Source of the DNA: NAT127 sp034717695
GTDB taxonomy: Bacteria > Pseudomonadota > Gammaproteobacteria > Pseudomonadales > Porticoccaceae
Assembly (NCBI GenBank): GCA_034717695.1
Contig: JAYELS010000005.1
Coordinates: 62,001-126,000, forward strand
DNA: 64,000 bases
Direction of reading: 5' to 3'
In this document: positions 34,487 to 43,999 of the stretch, piece after piece
Position numbering within the stretch: the stretch's first letter is position 1
How the letters are laid out: each line of letters opens with the position of its first letter
The notes under the pieces: generated by a model
The model's database searches: none
Told to the model about the DNA's origin: nothing
What the model saw: the letters and a program-made list of their open reading frames with translations, nothing else
Position numbers and translations under genes: made by a program

Positions 34487-35293
34487 CTAGAGGCGCCGGT
34501 GGCGGTGCACCGGCATGCGCGCCCGCAGTGCCCGCAGGTGGGCGAGATCGATGTCGGCGACGGCAAAGCCCTCGTCGTTGTCGAGGCTGGCGAGCACCGT
34601 GCCCCAGGGGTCGACGATGGCGGAACCGCCCCAGGTGGGCCGCGCGGGGTGATCCCGGTCGGCGAGGTTGGCGGCCACCACATAGCAGAGGTTTTCCACC
34701 GCCCGGGCCCGCAGCAGCAGCTCCCAGTGGGCGCGGCCGGTGGCGGCGGTGAAGGCGGAGGGGGCGGCGAGGATCTCCGCCCCCTGGCGGGACTGCTCCC
34801 GGTAGAGCTCGGGAAAGCGCAGGTCGTAGCAGACGCTGAGGCCGAGGCGGCCCGCCGGGGTGTCCGCCACCACCACCCGGTCCCCGGGGCGATACTCGGC
34901 GGATTCCCGGTACTGGCGGCCGGTTTCCGCCACGTCCACGTCGAAGAGGTGGATCTTGTCGTAGCGGGCCACTTCCTCACCCGCGGGGGACACCAGCAGG
35001 GAGGCGGCGAAGGGGCGCGGATCGTCGGCGGCGGCGATGGGCAGGGTGCCCCCCAGAATCCACAGGCCGTGGCGGCGGGCCTCGGCGGCGAGAAAGCCCC
35101 GCGCCGGGCCTGCCGGGGTGGCCTCCGCCCGGCCCGCCGCCGCCAGCTCGCGGCAGCCGTAGTAGGCAAAGTTCTCCGGCAGCACGGCGAGGCGCGCCCC
35201 GGCCGCGGCGGCCCCCGCCAGCCAGCGGGCACAGGCGGCCAGGTTGCCGTCAAGGCCCTGGTCGCCGCGAATCTGGATGACGGCGGCTTTCAT
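34487..35293 (-). CDS. carbon-nitrogen hydrolase (nitrilase superfamily, Nit1-like)
   Basis: Cytoplasmic nitrilase-superfamily hydrolase of 268 residues. The catalytic triad is visible as E40 (LPENF), K113 (RYDKIHLFD) and C155 (VCYDLRFPE). Sequences of this type next to yhdP are related to omega-amidase/deaminated-glutathione amidase (Nit1), so repair of damaged glutathione is a reasonable inference, not proven. ATG at 35293 overlaps the yhdP stop (ATGA); the long open frame upstream is antiframe of yhdP. Pseudomonas has the same neighbour. A GC-rich hairpin without T-run follows. Confidence 0.9.
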   Translation of the reverse strand: MKAAVIQIRGDQGLDGNLAACARWLAGAAAAGARLAVLPENFAYYGCRELAAAGRAEATPAGPARGFLAAEARRHGLWILGGTLPIAAADDPRPFAASLLVSPAGEEVARYDKIHLFDVDVAETGRQYRESAEYRPGDRVVVADTPAGRLGLSVCYDLRFPELYREQSRQGAEILAAPSAFTAATGRAHWELLLRARAVENLCYVVAANLADRDHPARPTWGGSAIVDPWGTVLASLDNDEGFAVADIDLAHLRALRARMPVHRHRRL

Positions 35294-38200
35294 TGGCGGG
35301 GCTCCTCCAGGTCGGTCTTGTCGCTGAAGATCTTGTCCACTTCGAGGTCCGGATCGTCCCAGGAACCGGTCACCCGGTAGCTGAGGCTCGACAGCTGGTC
35401 CACCTGCTTCTTGAACAGCTTGCCGGTGAGGTACACCCCGGCGGCGGCGGGCAGCCCCCCCAGCACCCCCGCCACCCAGGGCAGGTTGGTGCCCACCGGC
35501 AGGGTGGCCACCAGACGGGCGTCCAGCTGCTCGTTGACGATGTCGGCGCTGCCCAGCAGGCGAATCTTGCCGGAGGGCATGGCGGCGACGATGGGTTCGT
35601 CGAAACGCAGGGTGCCGCGCTCGAAGGCGAGCCCGCCCCGCAGCTGGTCGAAGCTCACCCCCTGGTTGAACAGGTCGGTGAAGTCGAAGCGCAGGCGGCG
35701 CAGCCAGGTATCGAAGTTGAGCAGGCTGACAAGCCGCAGGAAGGTATTCGTGGGCACCCCCGTGGCGCGGTTGAACTGGCCGTCCTCCAGGTCGATGCCG
35801 ATGTGGCCGTCGAGGATGGCGGCGGAGAATTCCCAGGGTCGCTCCGCCCAGGCCAGCTCCAGGTGAAAGGCGGCGTCCTTGCTGTCGAGCACCCGGGGCA
35901 GGGACCAGTTCTCCAGGGTGGCGGCGAAGTCCGCGAGGCTGAGGGTGCCGGTGAAGCGGCTGTGGTGAACGCCGTCCCGCTCCCGCCACTCGAGTTCGGC
36001 GGGCTCCGCCCCCTCGCCGCTGGCAAGGGAGATGCCCCCGAGGGTACCGGCGATGGCGTCGAAGCGCACCCCGTCGGGGACGGGGGACGACAGGAAGGCG
36101 AGGCTGCCCAGTTCCCGCTCCCCGAGGGTGATGCGCTCGGCGGCGAAATCGAGGGCGGGAATGTCCCGGGGGGAGAGCCTGTCCAGATAGCCCTCCGCCT
36201 CGTCGCCCTCGGCAACTGCACCCGCCTCCACCGGGGCGGCATCGGCGTCCTCCCGGAGCTTCGGCAGGTGCAGGTAGTCGAGGCGCAGGGTGGTGCGCTC
36301 CCCGCCGGTGAGCACCTCCCCGGCGACCTGGGCGCTGTCGATGCGCAGGCGCCAGCGGTTGTCCCGCTCCAGGGTGCCGGCGAGGGAGGTTTCACCGAGG
36401 TTGACGTTCTCCAGCAGCAGCTCGCCGATGTCCAGGTCGAGGGATGGGTGGTAGGTTTGCAGCCCCTCCGGGGCACCGCCCCCCTCCGCCAGCAGGTCGC
36501 GCCACTCGCTCCAGTCGAGGCGCGGCAGGGTGCCGCCGATCACCAGCCCCCGGCCGAGGGGCAGGGGGGGCACTTTCCCCGACAGGTCGATCGCGCCCCG
36601 GCGGAATTCCCCGTCGCGAAGCTGCCAGCGGGCGGCGAGCAGCGCCGCCATGCGCGCCTCCGCCCGGATGAGGTCGCCCTCGAACTCCAGCCGAGCCGTC
36701 ACCGGGCGCCCCTCGTCGGCGCCCTTGCCGAAGGGCGCGGGCAGGTCGATGGCGATGCCCTCGAGATCGGAGTCAAGGCCAAGGCTCGGCGGCTCGCCCC
36801 GGGCGGCGGGGATCAGCAGGGTGGCGGTGACCGGCGTGGTGCCGGTGAGCCGTCCTGCGTGGCCGCTCAGGAACTCGGCGAAGTCGGCGGCACTGAATTC
36901 GCCGGCGAGGTTGACCCGGGTACCTTCCCCGTCGCTGGCGATGGTGCCCGTCAGGGGCTGGCCGCGAAAGCGCCCGGTGAGGGCGTCGGCGGCGAGGCCG
37001 CCAGCGAGGCTGTAGCTGATGTCGCCGGCGATGGCTTCGATGTCCACGGCGCTGCCGGGCAGGGTCAGGTGGCCGTCCGCCAGGGTCACCGTCACGTCGT
37101 AGCGCTGGCGCTCCCGCGGTGCGCCGAGGGGAATGGCGAGGTCGAGGGCAACGGCGCTGGCACCGCTCAACTGCCAGGGCCGCAGGGCGTCGAGGCGCTT
37201 CCCGACGGGGGACGCCAGCAGGATGGCGAGGCCCTCACCGGCGTCGGCCCGCAGCGCGCCGCTGACCCGCAGCAGGGAGCCGCCGGCGGGATCGGGGCGC
37301 AGCCGCGCCCGCGCGCTGTCGATCACCGCCGCACCCGCCAGGCCGCCGTCGGCCCAGACGTCGACGGCGGTGTCGTCCACCAGCAGGGTGGCGGAAACCT
37401 CCCCCAGGGCCGGCCAGCCCGGCTGGTAGTCGAGGGTGGCATCCGCCACCCGGGCGTAGACCTGCAGGGTGCGCCCCCGGTGGTTGGCCTTCATCAGGGA
37501 GCCGCGCCAGATGAACCCCGCCTCGGGGATCCGCCCGGTGCCGATGGCCCGGTCGAGCCAGCGGGCGAGTTCGGGCTTGAGAACCTTCGGCAGGTAGCGG
37601 TCGACGAAGCGGGCGTCGCTGTCCCGCAGCGCCACCATCAGGTTCATCTCCGGCTCGAAGGCCCCCTTGCGGGTGGGCAGGTCGAGGGAAAGATGGGCCG
37701 TGCCCCGCCCCTCCTCGCCAGCGATGGCAATGGGGCCGCTGTTGACCCGCACCCGGTGGCTGTCGCGGAACCACTGCCAGTCGAGGCGCCCGCGCACCGC
37801 GCCGTAGGGCATGAAGTCCTCGTACACCTGGGGGTAGTGCATGGCGAAGCCCTCGGGGCTGTCCAGCTCCACCAGCCCCGCCAGGCCGCTCGCGGTATTG
37901 CGCGCCGCGAAATAGCCATTGACGTGGCGGGCCGCCGGCGCCCCCCGCCAGGCGTCAAGGGCGACATCCCGCAGGTTGCCGCTGACCGCCACCCCCGGGC
38001 GCTCGCCGGACAGATCCAGGTCGATGAGCAGGGGGGCGATGGCACCCCGGAGATTCAACTCGGCGAGCACGGCGGCGAGGCGCTCCCCGAGCAGATCGGT
38101 GCGCGCCAGCAGCTGGTGGGTCGCCGCCAGGTCGAGCCGGTCCACCCTGAGGTCCAGCTCCCCCCAGCGCCGCCCCACCCGCTGGCGGAATTCGAGGCTG

Positions 38201-39201
38201 AGGGGCGGCAGCGCCTCCGCGCCCCAGTCGCCCCGCAGGTTCTGGAGGCGCAGGCCCCAGTCCTCCCCCGGCTGGTACCAGGCGGTGACCTCGGCGGCGA
38301 CGTTGCGCAGCGATCCCGCGTCCGCCACCCAGGCGAGGGGGATTTCCGCCGCGGCGAGGGTGCCGTGGCCGTTCACCAGGCTGCCGTCCCGCCAGTCGAA
38401 CCAGAGGCTGAGGTCGATGTCGGTGTCGATGTCCCCCACCCGGGCCGCCTGCTCGGGGAACCAGCGCCGGGCGATGGCGCCGAGATTGGGGTCGAGACCC
38501 AGGCGCTTCAACTGCACGAAGCCGCTGCCGGCGAAGTCGCCGCCGGCGCCGGTGCCCTCGATGATGATCCGCGCCGCCTCCGCGCCATCGTCACCGAGGG
38601 CGACCCGGGCCAGGGTGCGGTGAAAACCCCCACCGTTGTCGATGCGCACCTCCGGGGCCCGGGCCGTGGCGACGGTGCCGGAGTAGAAGCGCAGGTCGAG
38701 GGTGGCGCCGTCGAGCCGCAGGTAGCCGGTGGCGAACAGCGCCTTGCGCAGGTAGGCCAGCGTCCGGCCATCGCCCCCCGCCAGGGGATGGCCCGCCAGC
38801 CACCAGGCGCCGTTGCCATCCTCGACCAGGGTGGCGCGGGCGTTCTCCACCACCAGGCCCTCCCACACCGGGCTGAGGGTGGCGAGGCTTTGCAGCAGGT
38901 CGAGTTCGGCGGTGGCCCGCTCCACGGTGATGGCGGTCTCGCCGCTGGCGGGGTCGGCGATCACCAGCCCCCGGGCGGTGAGGCGCGGCGACAGGCCCGA
39001 CCATTCCCCGCGCAGGCTCTCGGTACTGATGGCCAGGCCCGCCCGGGCCGACAGCCAGGCGTTGAGCTCGGTCTGGTAGCGGCTCGCCACCGGCAGCAGC
39101 TCCCGCCCGGCGGCCACCAGGATGGCGAGGGCAATGATCAGCAGCGCGGCCAGGAGCCACAGCCTGTTGAGCACCCAACCCGTCATGCGCCACATGGTCA
39201 C
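35290..39201 (-). CDS. yhdP: YhdP family protein (AsmA-like phospholipid transport)
   Basis: Very large envelope protein (1303 residues) of the AsmA-like/TamB group; in E. coli YhdP forms a periplasm-spanning lipid bridge supplying phospholipids to the outer membrane. One N-terminal membrane anchor (about 8-30, VLNRLWLLAALLIIALAILV) is followed by long beta-rich repeats, with an AsmA-like C-terminal part containing GKIRLLGSADIVNEQLDARLVATLPVGTNLPW-type sequence (abbreviated). Starts 9 bases after rng. Coupled to the nitrilase gene by ATGA. Confidence 0.92.
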   Translation of the reverse strand: MTMWRMTGWVLNRLWLLAALLIIALAILVAAGRELLPVASRYQTELNAWLSARAGLAISTESLRGEWSGLSPRLTARGLVIADPASGETAITVERATAELDLLQSLATLSPVWEGLVVENARATLVEDGNGAWWLAGHPLAGGDGRTLAYLRKALFATGYLRLDGATLDLRFYSGTVATARAPEVRIDNGGGFHRTLARVALGDDGAEAARIIIEGTGAGGDFAGSGFVQLKRLGLDPNLGAIARRWFPEQAARVGDIDTDIDLSLWFDWRDGSLVNGHGTLAAAEIPLAWVADAGSLRNVAAEVTAWYQPGEDWGLRLQNLRGDWGAEALPPLSLEFRQRVGRRWGELDLRVDRLDLAATHQLLARTDLLGERLAAVLAELNLRGAIAPLLIDLDLSGERPGVAVSGNLRDVALDAWRGAPAARHVNGYFAARNTASGLAGLVELDSPEGFAMHYPQVYEDFMPYGAVRGRLDWQWFRDSHRVRVNSGPIAIAGEEGRGTAHLSLDLPTRKGAFEPEMNLMVALRDSDARFVDRYLPKVLKPELARWLDRAIGTGRIPEAGFIWRGSLMKANHRGRTLQVYARVADATLDYQPGWPALGEVSATLLVDDTAVDVWADGGLAGAAVIDSARARLRPDPAGGSLLRVSGALRADAGEGLAILLASPVGKRLDALRPWQLSGASAVALDLAIPLGAPRERQRYDVTVTLADGHLTLPGSAVDIEAIAGDISYSLAGGLAADALTGRFRGQPLTGTIASDGEGTRVNLAGEFSAADFAEFLSGHAGRLTGTTPVTATLLIPAARGEPPSLGLDSDLEGIAIDLPAPFGKGADEGRPVTARLEFEGDLIRAEARMAALLAARWQLRDGEFRRGAIDLSGKVPPLPLGRGLVIGGTLPRLDWSEWRDLLAEGGGAPEGLQTYHPSLDLDIGELLLENVNLGETSLAGTLERDNRWRLRIDSAQVAGEVLTGGERTTLRLDYLHLPKLREDADAAPVEAGAVAEGDEAEGYLDRLSPRDIPALDFAAERITLGERELGSLAFLSSPVPDGVRFDAIAGTLGGISLASGEGAEPAELEWRERDGVHHSRFTGTLSLADFAATLENWSLPRVLDSKDAAFHLELAWAERPWEFSAAILDGHIGIDLEDGQFNRATGVPTNTFLRLVSLLNFDTWLRRLRFDFTDLFNQGVSFDQLRGGLAFERGTLRFDEPIVAAMPSGKIRLLGSADIVNEQLDARLVATLPVGTNLPWVAGVLGGLPAAAGVYLTGKLFKKQVDQLSSLSYRVTGSWDDPDLEVDKIFSDKTDLEEPRQ

Positions 39202-39210
39202 TGTCTGGCC

Positions 39211-40704
39211 CTACACCGGAATGATGTCGTACTGCTCCTGGGAGTAGAGCGTCTCCACCCGGAACTGGATGGGGCGACCGATGAACTCTTCCAGGTCCGC
39301 CACATTGGAGGAATCCTCGTCCAGCAGGCGGTCGATCACCACCTGGGACGCCAGCACCAGGATGCGCTCGCACTCGAAGGCGCGGGATTCCCGCAGGATC
39401 TCCCGCATGATGTCGTAGCACACCGTCTCCGGCGACTTGAGGCGGCCCCGCCCCTCGCACACCGGGCAGGGCTCGCAGAGGATCTGGCCGAGGCTCTCGC
39501 TGGTGCGCTTGCGGGTCATTTCCACCAGCCCCAACTGGGACACGGTGGTGATGCCGGTCTTGGCGCGGTCACGCTCCAGGGCCTTTTCGAGGGTGCGCAG
39601 CACCTGGCGGCGGTGCTCCGGGTCGGTCATGTCGATGAAGTCGATGATGATGATGCCCCCCAGGTTGCGCAGCCGCAGCTGGCGGGCAATGGCGGTGGCG
39701 GCCTCCAGGTTGGTCTTGAAGATGGTCTCCTCGAGGTTGCTGTGGCCGACGAAGGCGCCGGTGTTGACGTCCACGGTGGTCATCGCCTCGGTCTGGTCGA
39801 TCACCAGGTAGCCGCCGGACTTGAGCTGGACGTTGCGGGCCAGGGCGCGGTTGATCTCGTCCTCGACGCTGTAGAGGTAGAACAACGGCCGCTCCCCGGG
39901 GTAGTGCTCGAGCAGCGGCACCATCTCCGGATTGATCTGCTCGGCAAAGGCCACCATGGCGGCGAACACCTCCCGGGAGTCCACCCGCACCTTTTCCACC
40001 TCCGGGCGCAGCATGTCCCGCAGGGTGCGCAGGGACAGGGGCAGGTCCTCGTAGAGGCAGCTGATGTCCCGGGCGGCCTTGATGCGCTCCTGGACCAGCC
40101 CCCAGAGGCGGTGGAGAAAGTCCAGGTCGCCGCGAATCTCGTCGAGGCTCGCGCCCTCCGCCACGGTGCGCAGGATATAGCCGTGGCGGGCATCGGGGGC
40201 GCCGGGGTCGGTGCCCGGCAATTCCGCCAGGGCCTCCGCCAGCAGCCGCCGCAGGCGCTCCCGCTCCTCCTCGGTATCGATGCGCTGGGACACCCCCACA
40301 TGGCTCACGTCGGGCATGTACACCAGGTAGCGGGACGACACCGACAGCCGCGAGGTAAGGCGCGCTCCCTTGCTGCCGATCGGGTCCTTGATCACCTGCA
40401 CCACCACCATCTGGCCCTCCCGCACCAGCTGGCGGATGTCCGTGCCACCGCCGTTGGCGGGCCGCTCCAGCCAGGGGGCGGCGACGATGTCGTCGGCGTG
40501 GAGAAAGCCCGCCCGGGCGAGGCCGATGTCGACGAAGGCCGCCTGCATCCCCGGCAGCACCCGCACCACCTTGCCCCTGTAGATATTGCCGACGATGCCC
40601 CGCCGCCGCGCGCGCTCCACCGCCACCTCCTGGACCACGCCGTTTTCCACCAGCGCGACCCGGGTTTCCATGGGGGTGATATTGACCAGAATTTCCGAAC
40701 TCAT
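39211..40704 (-). CDS. rng: ribonuclease G
   Basis: Endoribonuclease of the RNase E/G family that processes 16S rRNA 5' ends and degrades some mRNAs. 497 residues, RNase G size, without the long C-terminal scaffold of RNase E. The N-terminus MSSEILVNITPMETRVAL leads into an S1 domain (GNIYRGKVVRVLPGMQAAFVDIG, abbreviated), the metal site is in GGIIIIDFIDM and the Zn-link-like cysteines in CEPCPVCEGRGR. ATG at 40704 overlaps the maf stop (ATGA); the open frame further upstream is discarded by homology. Confidence 0.95.
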   Translation of the reverse strand: MSSEILVNITPMETRVALVENGVVQEVAVERARRRGIVGNIYRGKVVRVLPGMQAAFVDIGLARAGFLHADDIVAAPWLERPANGGGTDIRQLVREGQMVVVQVIKDPIGSKGARLTSRLSVSSRYLVYMPDVSHVGVSQRIDTEEERERLRRLLAEALAELPGTDPGAPDARHGYILRTVAEGASLDEIRGDLDFLHRLWGLVQERIKAARDISCLYEDLPLSLRTLRDMLRPEVEKVRVDSREVFAAMVAFAEQINPEMVPLLEHYPGERPLFYLYSVEDEINRALARNVQLKSGGYLVIDQTEAMTTVDVNTGAFVGHSNLEETIFKTNLEAATAIARQLRLRNLGGIIIIDFIDMTDPEHRRQVLRTLEKALERDRAKTGITTVSQLGLVEMTRKRTSESLGQILCEPCPVCEGRGRLKSPETVCYDIMREILRESRAFECERILVLASQVVIDRLLDEDSSNVADLEEFIGRPIQFRVETLYSQEQYDIIPV

Positions 40705-41297
40705 CGGGGGGCGTCCATGTACCAGCAGGGGATGGCGAACAACTGTAACAGTTCCCAGGTTTCCGCCAAAGGCAGCCCCACCACCCCGGAATAGCTGCCC
40801 TCGATGGCCTCGACAAAGACCGCGCCGAGGCCCTGGATGGCGTAGCCCCCGGCCTTGTCGGCGGGCTCCCCGGTGCGCCAGTAGGCGCGGCACTCCCTCG
40901 GGTCGAGGGGGCGAAAGCGCACCCGGGTATGGCTGTGGCGCAGCGCCCCGCGCTCCCCCTGGACCATGGCCACCGCCGTGTGAACACTGTGGGCGCGGCC
41001 GGACAGGGCCATCAGCATGGCCACCGCTTCCTCTTCATCCGCCGGCTTGCCCATCGGTCGACCGTCCACCGTCACCGTGGTGTCGGCGGCGAGCACCGGC
41101 AGGTCGGGAAAGAGGGCACTGCCGGCGGCGGCCTTGGCGCGGGCGAGGCGGCCCACGTAATCCTCCGGGGCCTCGCCGGGCAGCGGCGTCTCGTCGAGAT
41201 CCACGGCGGCGACCCGAAAGCGGGCGCCGATCTGGGCCAGCAGGTCGCGGCGCCGGGGGGAGGCGGAGGCGAGGATGAAATGGGCGCTGTCTGCCAT
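40701..41297 (-). CDS. maf: Maf-like nucleotide pyrophosphatase
   Basis: Maf/Ham1-fold house-cleaning pyrophosphatase acting on non-canonical or m5/pseudouridine-type NTPs. 198 residues. The N-terminal SASPRRRDLL phosphate loop, VLAADTTVTVDGRPMGKP, and the later KAGGYAIQG (lysine and glutamine of the active site) and YSGVVGLPL are present. The T in ADTTV suggests the YhdE (dTTP/UTP) group, which fits the position beside mreD. ATG at 41297 has AGGA six bases upstream; a GTG at 41336 would add 13 unconserved residues. Confidence 0.94.
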   Translation of the reverse strand: MADSAHFILASASPRRRDLLAQIGARFRVAAVDLDETPLPGEAPEDYVGRLARAKAAAGSALFPDLPVLAADTTVTVDGRPMGKPADEEEAVAMLMALSGRAHSVHTAVAMVQGERGALRHSHTRVRFRPLDPRECRAYWRTGEPADKAGGYAIQGLGAVFVEAIEGSYSGVVGLPLAETWELLQLFAIPCWYMDAPR

Positions 41298-41361
41298 GGA
41301 AATCCTGTGCCGGGGGCCCGGCGTCGTTGCTGTCACGGGCCCGGCGGGTGCCGGGCGCTCC

Positions 41362-41835
41362 TCATTCCGGCGGCTGGAGGCGGTTGAGCGCTCCCGCCAG
41401 CAGGGGCCACAGGGGCAGGGTGGTCAATACCGGGAAGAACATCCGCCAGCTGTCCGCGTCCTTGCCCGCCAGCAGGTAGACCACGATCACCACCAGCTGG
41501 TAGATCACCGCCAGGGGCGCCACCACCAGCAGCTGGTGCCACAGGGAAAAGTGGCGCAGGCGCTCGCCGGCCAGCTCCAGCAGGTAGGCGCACACCAAGA
41601 GCGCCAGGGCCCGCTGGCCGAGGATGCCGCCGGCGAGGATATCGAGGCCAAGACCCACCAGCCAGGCAAAACCGAGCCCCAGGCGATGGGGTTCCCGCAG
41701 CAGCCAGTAGATGGCCACCAGGAACACCAGCAGCGGGCGCCAGTGGGTCAGCTCCCCCCGGAGGGGATGGAAGTGCAGGGTGTAGGCGCCCAGCAGGCTG
41801 AGCAGGAAGGCGAGGGAGACGACCGATCTAGTCAT
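41362..41835 (-). CDS. mreD: rod shape-determining protein MreD
   Basis: Small polytopic inner-membrane protein of the elongasome. 157 residues with about five hydrophobic segments; the family-like features are RPLLVFLVAIYW, GLGLDILAGGILGQ and the conserved aromatic LSLWHQ-type loop (FSLWHQLLVV). ATG at 41835 overlaps the mreC stop by 8 bases. Works with MreC and MreB to position lateral wall synthesis. Confidence 0.93.
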   Translation of the reverse strand: MTRSVVSLAFLLSLLGAYTLHFHPLRGELTHWRPLLVFLVAIYWLLREPHRLGLGFAWLVGLGLDILAGGILGQRALALLVCAYLLELAGERLRHFSLWHQLLVVAPLAVIYQLVVIVVYLLAGKDADSWRMFFPVLTTLPLWPLLAGALNRLQPPE

Positions 41836-42691
41836 CGCCGGCCCGGTCGTCCGCGGGGTTGGTCTCGGGGTCGGGGAGCGGATCCGCCGGGGGTGGCGGT
41901 ACCTCGCTGGCGAAGCTCTCCACCTCGGAGAACACCAGCAGCAGGTGGCGGCTCTGCTCCAGGTTCGCGGCGGGCTCCACCTCGACGGTGAGGAAGGGCT
42001 GGCCGGGGTCGCGGTGGATGTCGAGCACGGTGCCCACCGGATAGCCCACCGGGAAGCGACCGCCAAGGCCGGAACTGACCAGGTGATCGCCCTCCTTGAT
42101 ATCCACCGTGGGGGACACGAAGCGCAGCTGCAGGCGGCGGAAATCCCCGCGCCCCTCGGCGATGGCCCGCACCCCGTTGCGGATCACCTGCACCGGCAGA
42201 GCGTGGTTGTTGTCGGTGATCAGCAGCACCGTGCTGGCGTGCTCGCCGACGGCGATAACCTGGCCCATCAGCCCCCGGTCGTCGAGCACCGGCTGGCCCT
42301 GGTAGGCACCGTCGACGGCGCCCCGGTTGATGGTGATGGTGTGGGTAAGGGGGTCGGTGGAGACGCCGATCAGCTCCGCCACCAGCACCCTGTCCTTGAG
42401 CAGCTCGGTGGCGCTCAGCAGGCTGCGCAGGCGGGCATTCTCGGCGGAGATCGCCGCCATGCGCTGCAACTGGCCGCTGTAGACCAGCAATTCCTGGCGC
42501 AGGCGGGCGTTCTCGTTGTCCCATTCCACCCGGGACAGCAGCGCCTCGTCGCCCCACTCCCCGAGCCGGCCGGGCACGGCGGTGATCCATTGCAGGGGCA
42601 GGGACACCTGGCCGAGACGGGCGGTGACGGGATCGAGCCAGTCGGTGAGGGTGTCCACCGCCACCAGGCTCAGGGCGACGAGGCCGAGCAC
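41828..42691 (-). CDS. mreC: rod shape-determining protein MreC (start uncertain)
   Basis: Bitopic elongasome protein whose periplasmic beta domains activate PBP2/RodA. From the first canonical start codon (GTG, 42691) it has 287 residues: a hydrophobic start, a coiled coil (about 55-85), then two beta domains with DRGLMGQVIAVGEHASTVLLITD. The family's conserved N-terminus, however, continues upstream in frame as AIKRLFTSGPSSAIKLLVLG, which completes the membrane anchor. That extension has no ATG, GTG or TTG; the only codon correctly spaced (7 bases) from the strong AGAAGGGG site at 42747-42754 is ATC at 42739. Proline-rich acidic C-terminal tail. Between mreB and mreD. Confidence 0.9.
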   Translation of the reverse strand: MLGLVALSLVAVDTLTDWLDPVTARLGQVSLPLQWITAVPGRLGEWGDEALLSRVEWDNENARLRQELLVYSGQLQRMAAISAENARLRSLLSATELLKDRVLVAELIGVSTDPLTHTITINRGAVDGAYQGQPVLDDRGLMGQVIAVGEHASTVLLITDNNHALPVQVIRNGVRAIAEGRGDFRRLQLRFVSPTVDIKEGDHLVSSGLGGRFPVGYPVGTVLDIHRDPGQPFLTVEVEPAANLEQSRHLLLVFSEVESFASEVPPPPADPLPDPETNPADDRAGDD

Positions 42692-42764
42692 CAGCAGTTT
42701 GATCGCCGACGAGGGGCCAGAGGTAAAGAGTCTCTTGATGGCAACACCCCTTCTCGTCGGACGG

Positions 42765-43799
42765 TCAGCTGGACATCACATCCAGGTGACGCTTGTCCAT
42801 CATGTCGAGCGCCTTGCCGCCGCCCTTGGCCACGCAGTTCAACGGTTCGTCGGCGACGATCACCGGCAGGCCGGTCTCGGCGCTGAGCAGGCGGTCGATA
42901 TCCCTGAGCAGGGCGCCACCGCCGGTGAGCACGATGCCGGTCTCGGCGATATCGGAGGCCAGCTCCGGCGGCGACTGCTCCAGCACCCGCTTGAGGGACT
43001 GGACGATGGCCGCCAGGGGCTCCTGCAGGGCTTCGAGGATCTCGTCGCTGTTGAGGGTGAAGCTCTTCGGCACTCCCTCCGCCAGGTTGCGGCCGCGCAC
43101 GTCGATCTCCCGCACCTCGGTGCCCGGGTAGGCGCTGCCGATCTCCATCTTGATGCGCTCGGCGGTGCTCTCGCCGATCACGCTGCCGTACTTGCGGCGC
43201 ACGAAGTTGGAGATCGCCTCGTCGAAGCGGTCACCCCCCACCCGCACCGAGTCGGAGAACACCACCCCGTTGAGGGACAGGATGGCGATCTCGGTGGTGC
43301 CGCCGCCGATATCCACCACCATGGAGCCGCAGGCCTCCTCCACCGGCAGGCCGGCGCCGATGGCCGCCGCCATGGGCTCCTCGATCAGGTACACCTCGCG
43401 GGCGCCGGCGCTGAAGGCGGACTCGCGGATGGCCCGCTTCTCCACCTCGGTGGCCATGGCGGGCACGCAGATCAGCACCCGGGGGCTCGGGGGAATGAAG
43501 CTGTGGGAGTGGACCTTCTTGATGAAGTGCTGGAGCATCTTCTCGGTGACCTGGAAGTCGGCGATCACGCCGTCCTTCAGGGGCCGGATGGCGGTGATGT
43601 TGCCGGGGGTACGGCCCAGCATGCGCTTGGCCTCGACACCCACCGCCTCGACGATCTTCTGCCCCTGGTGATGGCGGATCGCCACCACCGAGGGCTCGTT
43701 GAGGACGATGCCCTTGTCGCGCACATAGATGAGAGTATTGGCGGTTCCCAGATCAATGGACAGGTCATTGGAGAACAGGCCACGCAACCGTTTAAACAT
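42765..43799 (-). CDS. mreB: rod shape-determining actin homologue MreB
   Basis: Cytoplasmic actin-like ATPase that polymerises on the membrane and guides lateral wall synthesis. 344 residues, typical. The N-terminal MFKRLRGLFSNDLSIDLG contains the amphipathic membrane helix and phosphate-1 loop (IDLGTANTLI); phosphate-2 is VVDIGGGTTEIAIL and the adenosine motif GIVLTGGGALLRDI. ATG at 43799 is the family start; the frame is open 69 codons further but into non-conserved sequence. First gene of mreBCD-maf-rng-yhdP-nitrilase, divergent from gatC across a 200-base gap in which I could not assign firm promoters. Confidence 0.97.
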   Translation of the reverse strand: MFKRLRGLFSNDLSIDLGTANTLIYVRDKGIVLNEPSVVAIRHHQGQKIVEAVGVEAKRMLGRTPGNITAIRPLKDGVIADFQVTEKMLQHFIKKVHSHSFIPPSPRVLICVPAMATEVEKRAIRESAFSAGAREVYLIEEPMAAAIGAGLPVEEACGSMVVDIGGGTTEIAILSLNGVVFSDSVRVGGDRFDEAISNFVRRKYGSVIGESTAERIKMEIGSAYPGTEVREIDVRGRNLAEGVPKSFTLNSDEILEALQEPLAAIVQSLKRVLEQSPPELASDIAETGIVLTGGGALLRDIDRLLSAETGLPVIVADEPLNCVAKGGGKALDMMDKRHLDVMSS

Positions 43800-43999
43800 A
43801 CGACTTGGTTTTCCCGTATAAAAAGATAACCGCCGCAGCGGCTTGGCGCGCTGCGCGGCGAACTCGAAACAGCCAAATGGGGCCGACTGTAGCAACCGGA
43901 GGGATTCAGGGCAAGGCGCAAATATGCTACGGTTACGCCCCTGCCCTGAAGGGCCACACCTGCGCCCACTGGCCCTGTTAAAAAGACGGGAATCATACC

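Noticed and set aside
43800..43999. Promoters for gatC and mreB in the divergent gap
   Set aside because: Candidate hexamers (for example TTCAGG-17-TACGGT) match consensus at only half the positions; not reported as features.
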